DNA of 23,812 bases, taken from CAYWNA01 sp964459305 (GTDB taxonomy: Bacteria; Planctomycetota; Planctomycetia; Pirellulales; Pirellulaceae). A program made the position numbers and the translations under genes. The stretch is from assembly GCA_964459305.1 (NCBI GenBank), contig CAYWNA010000202.1:1-23812 (forward strand), in the 5' to 3' direction. Positions within the stretch are counted from its first letter, which is position 1. Each line of letters opens with the position of its first letter. Positions 1-7,448 of this stretch are shown piece after piece. The notes beneath the pieces are model-generated. The model had not been told where the DNA came from. It searched no databases and saw nothing but the letters and a program-made list of their open reading frames with translations.

Positions 1-355
1 ACGCCAACCCAATACCCACGGGAAAAGCCACCGCCATGCCGGCAATGGCAATCGCCGCTACCAGAAGGATATTGGCGGCGTTGAAGATCACGCCCCCGAG
101 CAGGGCGGAACCGAGATGGGGAAGCTTCGCCTGCCGGACGTCGGCGAGGAAGCTCCGTCCGCCGCGGCCGAAGCTGCCGATGGTGAAGGCAAAGATCAAC
201 GCCATCAGCATGACGCCGAAAACGTAGTCCCAGTAGAACAGCTCAAACCGCCAAGTCTCACCGGCCAGTTTCTGCGTGTTCGCCCACGACCCCCAACAGA
301 ACATCGTGATTACGCAGAAGACCACTGCCACCGCGTACCTTTGGAGTACGAACAT
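1..355 (-). CDS. DMT/GRP-type membrane transporter, N-terminal part (cut by window start)
   Basis: The reading frame starts with ATG at 355 and runs without a stop off the left edge, so only about 118 N-terminal residues are seen. The protein begins MFVLQRYAVAVVFCVITMFC, goes on to a WGSWANTQKL motif, and then a FELFYWDYVFGVMLMAL helix and a further hydrophobic stretch near residues 80-118. That gives three to four membrane segments with short loops. This pattern matches the small-solute permeases of the drug/metabolite superfamily that are annotated as GRP-type sugar transporters or as DMT permeases in planctomycetes and Bacteroidetes (family recalled, not searched). A purine-rich GGGGGGA lies upstream of the ATG. 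It is the last gene of a minus-strand run behind the acetyltransferase, so it may move the product or a precursor of that cluster. The substrate cannot be told from sequence. Confidence 0.82.
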   Translation of the reverse strand, partial: MFVLQRYAVAVVFCVITMFCWGSWANTQKLAGETWRFELFYWDYVFGVMLMALIFAFTIGSFGRGGRSFLADVRQAKLPHLGSALLGGVIFNAANILLVAAIAIAGMAVAFPVGIGLA

Positions 356-393
356 CTTGCAGGATCCCCCCTTGCTTCAGATGTGCCTCGCCA

Positions 394-412
394 GTCTGGG
401 TACGCCCCAGAC
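394..412. other. Short hairpin between acetyltransferase and transporter genes
   Basis: GTCTGGG at 394-400 and CCCAGAC at 406-412 form a perfect 7-bp stem with a 5-nt loop. It sits in the 108-nt gap between the acetyltransferase stop and the transporter start. On the minus-strand transcript no U-run follows, so it is not a standard intrinsic terminator. It could be a weak attenuator or a processing site. Confidence 0.3.
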
Positions 413-463
413 AAAACTGCAGCTCCATTGTCGCTCCCACAGAGGCCGCGTCAACAGGCCATC

Positions 464-1807
464 CTACGCGGGCAAGTTGTCCAGCGGCGGATGCCACAAT
501 GGCAACCGTGGTAACAGCACCTGCGCCGTTTCGAAGGCCAGCCGCGTGGATGCTGTGATCTGGCCGCGTTCCGCAGCCTCGTTGACGTCGAGGTGCCCCA
601 AAAGAAGCCGAATGAATTCCGCCTCGCTGCATTCGATGTAGCTACGACGAGTCTTGCCGGCGACGAGTTTGCTCTTGCGCGATGTGACCTCCAGGACATA
701 TTTCTCATCATCGATGACTAGCCCCAGTTCACACGGCAACGGAAGTCGGCTTGCCAAAACGCGACTGCGGAACTGGTCTTTCAGCAGCGACACCAGGCGG
801 GCGGGGTCAAAAACTTTGACCATGAACGCGTCGCCATTGCCTTCTTCCCGGCAACGTTTAACGCCACCGGCCGCAGCGATCGTTTGGTGCAGTGGATGAT
901 CGGGAGCCGCGTCCAACCGGATTTCGTGGAGATCGTTCTCGATCGCATCACCGCAGGCACGAGCCAGCAGAGAGAGCGCCGCATCCGTGCGCCGGCCGGA
1001 CGTCATCAACTCGACGATCCGTCCGCTTTTCATGAAAGCATAGCCGACGATGGGAAACATCGTGTCGTCTAGTTCGAGCCTCGGTGAACCCTCGATCGCC
1101 ACGTAGATGCGATCGTACGCCTGCCGGCCGACCAACCAACGCCAGTATGGCTCGCTACGAATGCAGGGCCCGAACATGTCCTGTGTGCACTCTTCGTAGA
1201 GTCGCACCAGCGCAGCTTGCTCGACGTGACGCCAGAATCGAATGTGCAACTGCGGCGGCTTGTCGTGCAAAGGCAGCCGGCACGATGATTCGCTTTCGCT
1301 CAAGTGTGACAGAATGTGACGCGGCCCCGCCGTCGAGTAACTGTGGTGCCCGCAGACCAGCCACCCGCGTTTCTGATAGAACTGCGGGGCATTGGTGCGT
1401 AGCAACCCGAACATCGCCCCGTCCCGACACGCGCCGGACTCCGCTTCGTCTAACAAAGCCGACCCGTAGCCGCGGCCGCGATACTCCGGCAGCGTAGCCA
1501 AGTCGGACACGTACGCCATCGGCAAAGTCTGCGAGCCGAAACGCATCTCGCGATTGATCGTGCGAATGTGAGCGACGATGCTATCCCCGCGCCGGACGAG
1601 CAAACGGTCGTTTGGCTCGTACGCCGGCTCGTCCAGTTGAGCCTGGAACTCAAGCGGAGAAGGTTGGTGAAAGACGTTAAGCAACAATCGATGGATGGCC
1701 AGGTGATCGCCGGCGGTAGCCGCAGCAATCTGAGCTCCGTCTTGTTCGTGCGCCAGTAAACCGGGCCGGCGCGCGGGTTCCATCGCGCGCGAGGAAGTGC
1801 GATTCAT
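464..1807 (-). CDS. GNAT N-acetyltransferase with C-terminal SCP2-like domain (Eis-like)
   Basis: A 447-residue cytosolic protein. The N-terminal GNAT domain (about residues 27-165) carries the acetyl-CoA pyrophosphate-binding motif A as YRGRGYGSALL at 109-119, preceded by a typical beta-4 strand ending in AYVSDLATLPE. A second, degenerate GNAT-like half follows (about 185-330). The C-terminal 110 residues resemble the sterol-carrier-like domain of Eis-type enzymes, ending in a region rich in LPLWHPP. This GNAT-GNAT-SCP2 build and length are usual for the Eis family, which acetylates amino groups on small molecules or proteins. The substrate here is unknown. The start is well supported: GGAAGGA at 1816-1822 sits 8 nt before the ATG. 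The gene lies 55 nt downstream of the BshC-like gene on the same strand, so it probably belongs to the same transcript. Confidence 0.85.
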   Translation of the reverse strand: MNRTSSRAMEPARRPGLLAHEQDGAQIAAATAGDHLAIHRLLLNVFHQPSPLEFQAQLDEPAYEPNDRLLVRRGDSIVAHIRTINREMRFGSQTLPMAYVSDLATLPEYRGRGYGSALLDEAESGACRDGAMFGLLRTNAPQFYQKRGWLVCGHHSYSTAGPRHILSHLSESESSCRLPLHDKPPQLHIRFWRHVEQAALVRLYEECTQDMFGPCIRSEPYWRWLVGRQAYDRIYVAIEGSPRLELDDTMFPIVGYAFMKSGRIVELMTSGRRTDAALSLLARACGDAIENDLHEIRLDAAPDHPLHQTIAAAGGVKRCREEGNGDAFMVKVFDPARLVSLLKDQFRSRVLASRLPLPCELGLVIDDEKYVLEVTSRKSKLVAGKTRRSYIECSEAEFIRLLLGHLDVNEAAERGQITASTRLAFETAQVLLPRLPLWHPPLDNLPA

Positions 1808-1862
1808 GCCCCGAATCCTTCCCTGTTACTCCCAATCCGTCAGCTTGGATGTTGCGACAATG

Positions 1863-3479
1863 TTAAGGTGCCAGCCGGGAAAGGTCCAGTAGGAGTGGTC
1901 GCAAAGTTTCTTCTGAGAAAAGACAAAACGAGAATTCGCGCGACGCGAGTAGCGTTTGTTGTCGCAATTCAGTCGTCAGCCGGGCAGACTCAAGGGACAA
2001 TTTCGACTGCTGTGCTGCAAGGTACGGCTGCAAAGCTAGGTTGACCCGCTGGATTCCCTGATGCCGTTCCAACCGCTGTCCTCGCGGCGGCGTGCTCTGA
2101 ATCCACTCACGTTTCTCAGCGATTAGCCGCCCAACTTCGGCCGTCGGCTCGACATGCCGTTCGGGATGGTAGCGAAATTCTCGTAAAAATCGCTTCGTCT
2201 GCTGCAACTCGTCGTAAATCACCGGGGTGACGTCTTCAAACAACAGTGCCGTGGCCGAAAGCGTGACAAACTGTGGCGGTTGAACGCCGAAGAAGCGGTT
2301 GATGATCAAATCGGTCAGTTGATCGTATTTTGCACCCCCGATTCCGTGCAGGAAAAGGTCGCTTAGCACAAATCTGGCGTACATGGTCGTGATGAGCGCC
2401 CTTGGCCGTATTTTGATCCCCTGCTCCGCCTGTTCGGCCAGTTGATCTATGGCCCGGCCCGCGTCCCGGTCCGTGGAAAGAGCCAAACGAAGCTGGATAC
2501 GGCCACGATCGGTCAGTTCCAGCTCGTTGCCAATCGACCGTACGAACAGCCGCTGTCGATGTGGCACGTTACTGGTCCAAACCCAAAACGGTGCTTCCAG
2601 CCATTCGCCGTCGATGGCCAAATCAGGCACCGGGTGGGAACGGCTACGAACGTGGTTGGCTTTGCGGTATTCCGCCAGGGACGTGTTGTAGACGTCGCGA
2701 AAACGTTGGAGGTTGGCCAACAGGTGGGTCACAAAACGAGCAAACGAACGGGTCTGGCATACCACACTAAGCGGCAATTCCAGGGTCTCTTGGCCCCACA
2801 AGCCTTCGAGCCGATGTCGCGCTTCGCCGATGGCTCGTCCAAGGTTCTGGCACCGGCGTGCCGACTCGACAGCCAATGGCCACATCCGGTGTACAAGTGG
2901 ACGGGGCTCGAAGTCCGCTGCCGTTTGCTCGACGTGGTGTCCGAAGGAGGCGAACGCAGCGTCGTCCTGGATCGTACGCTCTTCGTAGGGAATCGGGTGG
3001 GTCGGCTGATCAAAGGCAATGGTCGCTATGTGCGACCGAGGCGGCGGTCCCGTGGGGACCCGAATCGACGGGTTTCGAAGAATGTCGTTGTCGATCAGGA
3101 GATTGATGGCGCATGCGCCCAACTCCTTGCCGAGCGACGACAATGCGAAGTTCTTGAACCATACGCCCGCATGAAACAGCTGAGGCTGGTGCCCGGCGAG
3201 GACAAAGGGGACCGTGTGGTCGGCCGGTGCTTCCACATCTCGATAGGCCGCAGTGTACTGCACCGCGTCGCGCAAACACTCCCGGCGGGCTTGGGAGATC
3301 AGATGCGAAAGAGCCTGCCCCTGAACGTCGCAATCTTGCTGTTCGCGTAGCAGACGATTCGATTCGGCCAACTGCTTGGACGGACCAAAGGGTGGATCGA
3401 TGACCACTTCGCCGTGCCCGCGCGGAGCGCGAATTCGCTTGTACATGGGAACAACGGGCATCGACGGGCTGCTGATCAC
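1863..3479 (-). CDS. BshC-like protein of unknown function
   Basis: A 538-residue soluble protein with no signal peptide or membrane helix. Near residues 95-113 it has AGHQPQLFHAGVWFKNFAL, which resembles the TGQQ-GLF-GP-Y-K signature of BshC, the putative cysteine-adding enzyme of bacillithiol synthesis. Near 359-398 it has a RALITTMYARFVLSDLFLHG stretch followed by IGGAKYDQLTD and INRFFGV, comparable with the later BshC block that holds the GGxxE/YF and LFG patterns. A C-terminal helical, Gln/Arg-rich part (about 430-530) matches the coiled-coil end of BshC. Length is also close to BshC. The link is remote and recalled, not searched, so enzyme activity is inference. The start is uncertain: the frame opens with GTG at 3479, with ATG options at 3461 and 3446, none with a clear ribosome-binding site. 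It lies 15 nt after the GT2 stop, which implies co-transcription. Confidence 0.72.
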   Translation of the reverse strand: MISSPSMPVVPMYKRIRAPRGHGEVVIDPPFGPSKQLAESNRLLREQQDCDVQGQALSHLISQARRECLRDAVQYTAAYRDVEAPADHTVPFVLAGHQPQLFHAGVWFKNFALSSLGKELGACAINLLIDNDILRNPSIRVPTGPPPRSHIATIAFDQPTHPIPYEERTIQDDAAFASFGHHVEQTAADFEPRPLVHRMWPLAVESARRCQNLGRAIGEARHRLEGLWGQETLELPLSVVCQTRSFARFVTHLLANLQRFRDVYNTSLAEYRKANHVRSRSHPVPDLAIDGEWLEAPFWVWTSNVPHRQRLFVRSIGNELELTDRGRIQLRLALSTDRDAGRAIDQLAEQAEQGIKIRPRALITTMYARFVLSDLFLHGIGGAKYDQLTDLIINRFFGVQPPQFVTLSATALLFEDVTPVIYDELQQTKRFLREFRYHPERHVEPTAEVGRLIAEKREWIQSTPPRGQRLERHQGIQRVNLALQPYLAAQQSKLSLESARLTTELRQQTLLASREFSFCLFSEETLRPLLLDLSRLAP

Positions 3480-3494
3480 GTTGTGGAGGGGCTT

Positions 3495-4238
3495 CTAGGA
3501 GATCTCGCAGGGGACGTGCTCTACCGCGTGCCATCCAACGGCTTTTGCGGCCCGAATGCTACGTTCCAACACGTCGTAGTAATGATTCAACCGCGTGGCA
3601 CCATCGTCTAATGCCCCGCCAAACGATCTCGATTCATCCAGATAGATAAGCGGAACCGGAAGCTCAACGACCTCCAGATCCGCCACCACGGCCTGCACCC
3701 ACAGCTCAATCGGCATGGCGTATCCGGGTTCGGTCAGGCACAGTCGTTTCAACGACGCGACCCGATAAGCCTTGAAACCGCAAAACGCATCAGTCAAACT
3801 GAGAACCAAGCGACGATTGATTTCGGCGGTGATCTGCTGGTTTATCCGGCGGCGTGCATCAGGTGGTTCGCTGTCTCCGGGAAACTCCTTCAGATAACGA
3901 CTGCCCGACACGATGTCAACATCCTGACAGGCTTCAACGAACTGAGGGATCCGTTGCGGCTCGTGCTGTCCGTCGCAATCGATCGTGACGATATAGTCGT
4001 AATCGTTGTCGATGGCGAATTGGAAAGCCGTGGCCAAGGCGGCCCCGTAGCCGCGATTTGTGGGGTGAGTGATCAAACGTATGTCGTTTCGAGCCGCAAG
4101 CAAATCGCCCGTTCCGTCGGAAGAGCCATCGTCCACAACCAGCACTTCCGGGCTGTGCCTGCAGACCTCGTCGAGGACATCGTCGACGTATCGGACTTCG
4201 TTATATACTGGCAGAGCCGTCAGGGAACGGAAACGCAT
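3495..4238 (-). CDS. Family 2 glycosyltransferase (dolichol-phosphate-mannose-synthase-like)
   Basis: A 247-residue inverting GT-A enzyme expected to move a sugar from a nucleotide donor to a lipid or small acceptor. Visible GT2 marks are LPVYNE at 9-14, the nucleotide-binding VVDDGSSDGT at 34-43, the NRGYGAAL loop at 61-68 and the metal-binding DCDGQH at 87-92. SGSRY follows at 111-115 and TDAFCGFKAYR near 150, all in the order seen in DPM1-type enzymes. There are no C-terminal membrane helices, so it is the short soluble form. It is the first gene of the minus-strand unit, followed 15 nt later by the BshC-like gene, and is divergent from the MoxR gene with a 98-nt shared upstream region. 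The acceptor is unknown. Confidence 0.92.
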   Translation of the reverse strand: MRFRSLTALPVYNEVRYVDDVLDEVCRHSPEVLVVDDGSSDGTGDLLAARNDIRLITHPTNRGYGAALATAFQFAIDNDYDYIVTIDCDGQHEPQRIPQFVEACQDVDIVSGSRYLKEFPGDSEPPDARRRINQQITAEINRRLVLSLTDAFCGFKAYRVASLKRLCLTEPGYAMPIELWVQAVVADLEVVELPVPLIYLDESRSFGGALDDGATRLNHYYDVLERSIRAAKAVGWHAVEHVPCEIS

Positions 4239-4277
4239 ATCGGGCTTTCACTTATTGATACACATGACCAAGGTTTT

Positions 4278-4292
4278 ATGGGACCATCCCAT
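4278..4292. promoter_or_regulatory. 15-nt palindrome in the divergent GT2/MoxR promoter region
   Basis: ATGGGA-CCA-TCCCAT is a perfect 6-bp inverted repeat around a 3-nt centre. It lies 45 nt before the MoxR start and 40 nt before the GT2 start, in the only space available for both promoters. A dimeric regulator could bind here. No convincing -35/-10 pair could be assigned, so the operator role is inference. Confidence 0.3.
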
Positions 4293-4336
4293 TGTAGTAA
4301 ACAGGGTGCGCTAGTCAACGCGCGAAGGACTCTCTC

Positions 4337-5287
4337 ATGGTCGATGTCACAGCAACCGCGAAGAAAATCATCACCAACGTCGAGAAGGTGATCGTGGGCA
4401 AACGCCAGCAACTGATTCTATCTCTGGTGTCTTGGTTTTGCGAGGGCCACATTCTCTTGGAAGACGTGCCAGGCGTTGCCAAGACGATGCTGGCCCGGGC
4501 CCTATCCCGAAGTGTCGGGTGTTCGTTCAAACGCATTCAATGCACGCCGGATCTCTTGCCAACGGATGTGACCGGTGCGTCGATTTTCAACCAGAAGACG
4601 AGCGAGTTCGAATTTCGCCCCGGGCCGGTTTTCGCCCAGATGGTGCTGGCCGACGAGATAAATCGGGCCACACCGCGAACTCAGGCGTCTTTGCTTGAGG
4701 CGATGGCCGAGCGTCGCGTGACCGTCGATGGAGTGACCCATACCCTAAATCCACCATTTCTGGTTGTCGCCACGCAGAACCCCGTGGACCACGAGGGAAC
4801 TTTCCCGTTGCCCGAAGCGCAGTTGGACCGATTTATCATGCGTTTCTCCCTGGGCTATCCGAGCATGGAGGAGGAGTTGCACATGCTCGCCATGCTGCAA
4901 CACGGGCATCCGCTGGACAAACTCCAACCAGTGGTCTCGGCCGACGAGTTGGTCGCCTGCCAGAATGCGGTTCGAGAGATTCACATGGATGACAAGGTTC
5001 GACAGTACCTGATGCAAATCATCCACGACACGCGCGAAGACGAGGATCTGGCCCTTGGTGCCAGCCCACGTGCGTCGATTGCGCTGTTCCGCACGTGCCA
5101 GGCGATGGCGGCGATCCGAGGACGGAAATTCGTGCTGCCCGACGATGTAAAGCGGGTGGCCGGGCCCGTCTTGACCCACCGTCTCATTCTGCGGCCCGAA
5201 AGCCGGCTGCGCAAGGTAACTGCAGAATACACATTGGGCGAACTGATCGCAGAAATCGCCGTACCGACGCTGGATCAAGCAGAGTAG
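4337..5287 (+). CDS. MoxR-family AAA+ ATPase
   Basis: A 316-residue AAA+ ATPase of the MoxR group, which act as chaperones that mature or activate partner complexes, often ones with vWA proteins. Walker A is DVPGVAKT at 43-50, Walker B is MVLADEINRA at 102-111, and sensor 1 is ATQNP at 145-149. The MoxR insert FPLPEAQLDRF at 156-166 is followed by the C-terminal lid domain with SPRASIAL. GAAGGA at 4324-4329, 7 nt before the ATG, supports the start. In many bacteria moxR is followed by DUF58 and vWA genes. Here the next gene is convergent clpS with a REPIN between, so this copy stands alone. The vWA protein farther along the window is a possible but unproven partner. Confidence 0.95.
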   Translation: MVDVTATAKKIITNVEKVIVGKRQQLILSLVSWFCEGHILLEDVPGVAKTMLARALSRSVGCSFKRIQCTPDLLPTDVTGASIFNQKTSEFEFRPGPVFAQMVLADEINRATPRTQASLLEAMAERRVTVDGVTHTLNPPFLVVATQNPVDHEGTFPLPEAQLDRFIMRFSLGYPSMEEELHMLAMLQHGHPLDKLQPVVSADELVACQNAVREIHMDDKVRQYLMQIIHDTREDEDLALGASPRASIALFRTCQAMAAIRGRKFVLPDDVKRVAGPVLTHRLILRPESRLRKVTAEYTLGELIAEIAVPTLDQAE

Positions 5288-5328
5288 TGGAACTAAGGAC
5301 CGGCGCCGAAATAGATCCTGAATTCATG

Positions 5329-5395
5329 GTAGCCGAAGTCGCCAGACTTTGGTCGCTTGGGATGGAAAAGACCAAACTCTGGCGAGTTCGGCTAC
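5329..5395. repeat. REPIN A: GTAG-headed REP pair, head-to-tail inverted
   Basis: Two 26-nt arms (5329-5354 and 5370-5395) are inverted copies matching at 24 of 26 positions, separated by 15 nt. Each arm starts with GTAG (CTAC on the far side) and then folds into its own hairpin: CCGAAGTC-GCCA-GACTTTGG in the left arm and CCAAACTC-TGGC-GAGTTCGG in the right. GTAG followed by a small hairpin is the known signature of REP sequences mobilised by REP-associated tyrosine transposases (RAYTs), and two inverted REPs make a REPIN. It sits between the convergent MoxR and clpS genes, where it may also act as a bidirectional terminator. Confidence 0.85.
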
Positions 5396-5430
5396 ATCGG
5401 TCAGATCCCGGGATTATTTCGGCGGCGATT

Positions 5431-5790
5431 CTATGCTGTTTCCGGCTCGATCGAGGCCGACATCGAGCCCTGACACCGGCCAATCAGCGCATCTTTTCCG
5501 TAGGCGTGGATTTGATCGCGTTTCAATTCCGCGTGTTCTCTGGTCGTGGTCAGGCAGACCGCCCGCCCCGCTGAGTCAACTTGTTCGGCAATCTGGAACC
5601 CTCTCTCGGTGGCGTGACCGAACAACTCTTTCATCATGCGAATCACGTACTCGTAAGTGTGATCATCGTCGTTCCACAGAATCACGTGATAACGCGGCTG
5701 ACGTCTCGGTTTCCGCTCCTGTTCCTCGCGCCGTTCCAGCGCAGTCTCCTCGGCCGGATCCGCGACGGCGGCATTGCTTTTGTCGGCCAA
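5431..5790 (-). CDS. clpS: ClpS adaptor for ClpAP-type protease (N-degron recognition)
   Basis: A 119-residue cytosolic adaptor that delivers proteins with destabilising N-termini to a Clp AAA+ unfoldase. After a charged, flexible N-tail (1-32, rich in E/R) comes the ClpS core: YHVILWNDDDHTYEYVIRMM at 34-53, whose NDD triad contacts the N-terminal amino group, then KELFGH at 54-59, GRAVCLTTTREHAELKRDQI at 75-94, and an acidic end. The histidine that in E. coli ClpS (His66) helps hold the alpha-amino group aligns here with Asp72. The only plausible start is TTG at 5790: no ATG or GTG exists in frame back to the upstream stop, and AAGGA lies 7 nt before it. The gene is single, convergent with MoxR and divergent from the M20 peptidase gene. 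Confidence 0.95.
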   Translation of the reverse strand: MADKSNAAVADPAEETALERREEQERKPRRQPRYHVILWNDDDHTYEYVIRMMKELFGHATERGFQIAEQVDSAGRAVCLTTTREHAELKRDQIHAYGKDALIGRCQGSMSASIEPETA

Positions 5791-5797
5791 GAGCGTT

Positions 5798-5802
5798 TCC
5801 TT
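5798..5802 (-). promoter_or_regulatory. Ribosome-binding site that fixes the TTG start of clpS
   Basis: On the minus strand AAGGA is followed by 7 nt and then TTG at 5790-5788. There is no ATG in this frame before the upstream stop at 5874-5872, so the site decides a rare TTG start. Confidence 0.6.
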
Positions 5803-5903
5803 TGTGACACTGCCCGCTAGATAATCTGCCAGGGCGAACGCGAAGGGAATAGTCGAAATAGGTACAGGCCACTATATTGTAGCAACTTGGCTCAAAGATA
5901 AAA

Positions 5904-5934
5904 GGATTTCAGTCACGTGCGCGTGACTAAATCC
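5904..5934. repeat. Near-perfect palindrome upstream of the M20 peptidase
   Basis: GGATTT-C-AGTCACG (5904-5917) pairs with CGTGACT-AAATCC (5922-5934): 13 bp with one bulged C and a TGCG loop. It lies between divergently oriented clpS and the M20 gene, 7 nt before REPIN B. Its GACTAAATC half also occurs in the outer repeat of the element at 13894-14034, so it may be a related repeat part and not an operator. Confidence 0.5.
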
Positions 5935-5941
5935 CACGGTG

Positions 5942-6004
5942 GTAGCTGAATTCGCAAGAATTGCAGGGACATCCGCCCGTCTGAATTCTTGCGAATTCAG
6001 CTAC
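5942..6004. repeat. REPIN B: GTAG-headed inverted REP pair
   Basis: A perfect 21-bp inverted repeat (5942-5962 and 5984-6004) with a 21-nt centre. Each arm begins with GTAG and forms its own hairpin. The right arm is perfect, CTGAATTC-TTGC-GAATTCAG before CTAC; the left arm is the same with one extra G in the closing side. This is the RAYT-type REP layout again but a different sequence family from REPIN A. It ends 65 nt before the M20 start, so it lies in or beside the promoter or 5' leader. Confidence 0.85.
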
Positions 6005-6069
6005 GTGCCAGGAAAACACGGTCAGGTCATCGGTCGCCCAGTCTAATAACCCAGACCAGTGAGAAAACC

Positions 6070-7440
6070 ATGACGGAATTAGAGCAATATCTGGACGAAC
6101 ATCGCGAGCAATTCGAAGAAAAACTTTGCCAATTGCTCAAAATCGACAGTATCAGCACGGATAGCCAATATGGCCAAAGTGTGCGGCGTGCGGCTAGATG
6201 GCTCGTCGATCACCTGAGCGAGCTTGGCTTGGCAACAGAGTTGATCGAAACCGATGGCAATCCGATCGTCTATGCCGAGTCGCCTCCAGTCGCGGGCGCC
6301 CCCACGGTCTTGATCTACGGGCACTACGACGTCCAACCTCCCGATCCATTGGATCAGTGGATATCGCCACCCTTCGAGCCGACAATTCGCGACGGTAACA
6401 TCTGCGCCCGCGGCTCCACCGACGACAAGGGGCAGATGCTGACTCATGTCAACGGTGTAGAGGCTTGGCTCCGTACTCGCGGCGATCTGCCGGTCCAGGT
6501 GAAGTTGGTCATCGAAGGTGAAGAAGAGGTGGGCAGTGAATCTCTGTACCAGCTCTTGGAGCGGACGCCGGACAAACTGGCTTGCGACGTCATTGTGATC
6601 AGCGACATGTCGCAGTTTGGCCCCGACCAGCCGGCGATAACCTACGGCCTGAAAGGGATCGCCTACTTTGAATTGAGGCTAAGAGGACCAAAGCAGGATC
6701 TGCATTCCGGGACATTTGGTGGCGCGGTCACGAACCCGGCGAATGCACTGGCCCGAATGCTGACGGCGCTGGTTGACGACGACGGCCGCGTGCAAGTGCC
6801 AGGGTTCTACGACGGCGTGGTGCCGCTTTCAGACCGGGAACGAACTCAACTCGCCGCATTGCCGTTTGACGAACAGGCATTCATGGACCAAGTCGGCGTC
6901 GACGGTGTGACCGGCGAAGCTGGCTTTACGACACTGGAACGCCGCTGGGCTCGGCCGACGTGCGACGTAAACGGCATTTGGGGTGGATATCAGGGTGAAG
7001 GCGGCAAGACCGTGTTGCCCGCGGCCGCAGGTGCGAAATTCAGTTTCCGATTGGTGCCAAATCAGGATCCGGAGAAGATCACGAGCAATCTGAAACAAAT
7101 GCTTTCCGACTTGTGTCCGCCGGGAATCGAGATGGAATTGGTCGAAATGCACTCGGGTCCGGGTGTGGTCGTATCTTTGGAAAGTCCCTACATGGCTGCC
7201 GCGACTCGGGCAATCGAACGTGGGTTTGGGTGCCCACCAGTTTTCATTCGCGAAGGCGGTTCGATTCCCATCGTAACGGCCTTCCGCGAAAAGCTGCGAG
7301 TCGATACGCTACTGCTGGGCTGGGGGCAGGACGACGACAACACGCACGGCCCTAACGAGAAATTCTGCCTGGCCGACTTTCACCGAGGCGCCAAGGCCAG
7401 TGCATACCTTTTGGAAGAACTTAGCAAGATTAGGACGTAG
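6070..7440 (+). CDS. M20-family metallodipeptidase
   Basis: A 456-residue cytosolic zinc peptidase of the M20 (ArgE/DapE/CPG2) group, most like the non-specific dipeptidases that hydrolyse short peptides. The two-metal site is complete: LIYGHYDVQP (His85, Asp87), STDDKG (Asp118 bridging), the catalytic EGEEEVGS (Glu151/Glu152), ISDM (Asp179) and the C-terminal NTHGPNE (His426). The dimerisation-domain insert DLHSGTFGGAVTNPAN lies at 210-225. The frame extends upstream to 5989, but that would begin inside REPIN B; the ATG at 6070 gives the expected MTELEQYLDEH N-terminus and is preferred. serS follows after 8 nt, so the two are probably co-transcribed. Confidence 0.93.
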   Translation: MTELEQYLDEHREQFEEKLCQLLKIDSISTDSQYGQSVRRAARWLVDHLSELGLATELIETDGNPIVYAESPPVAGAPTVLIYGHYDVQPPDPLDQWISPPFEPTIRDGNICARGSTDDKGQMLTHVNGVEAWLRTRGDLPVQVKLVIEGEEEVGSESLYQLLERTPDKLACDVIVISDMSQFGPDQPAITYGLKGIAYFELRLRGPKQDLHSGTFGGAVTNPANALARMLTALVDDDGRVQVPGFYDGVVPLSDRERTQLAALPFDEQAFMDQVGVDGVTGEAGFTTLERRWARPTCDVNGIWGGYQGEGGKTVLPAAAGAKFSFRLVPNQDPEKITSNLKQMLSDLCPPGIEMELVEMHSGPGVVVSLESPYMAAATRAIERGFGCPPVFIREGGSIPIVTAFREKLRVDTLLLGWGQDDDNTHGPNEKFCLADFHRGAKASAYLLEELSKIRT

Positions 7441-7448
7441 GTCAGGGC

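Noticed and set aside
258..641. Overlapping 120-codon frames on both strands at the left end
   Set aside because: They conflict with the transporter N-terminus and the end of the acetyltransferase, both recognisable families.
2442..3350. 302-codon plus-strand open frame
   Set aside because: It lies wholly opposite the BshC-like gene, has no recognisable domain and no ribosome-binding site; it is an antisense shadow of a GC-rich gene.
5989..6069. N-terminal extension of the M20 peptidase
   Set aside because: It would begin inside REPIN B and encodes a basic, non-family N-terminus.
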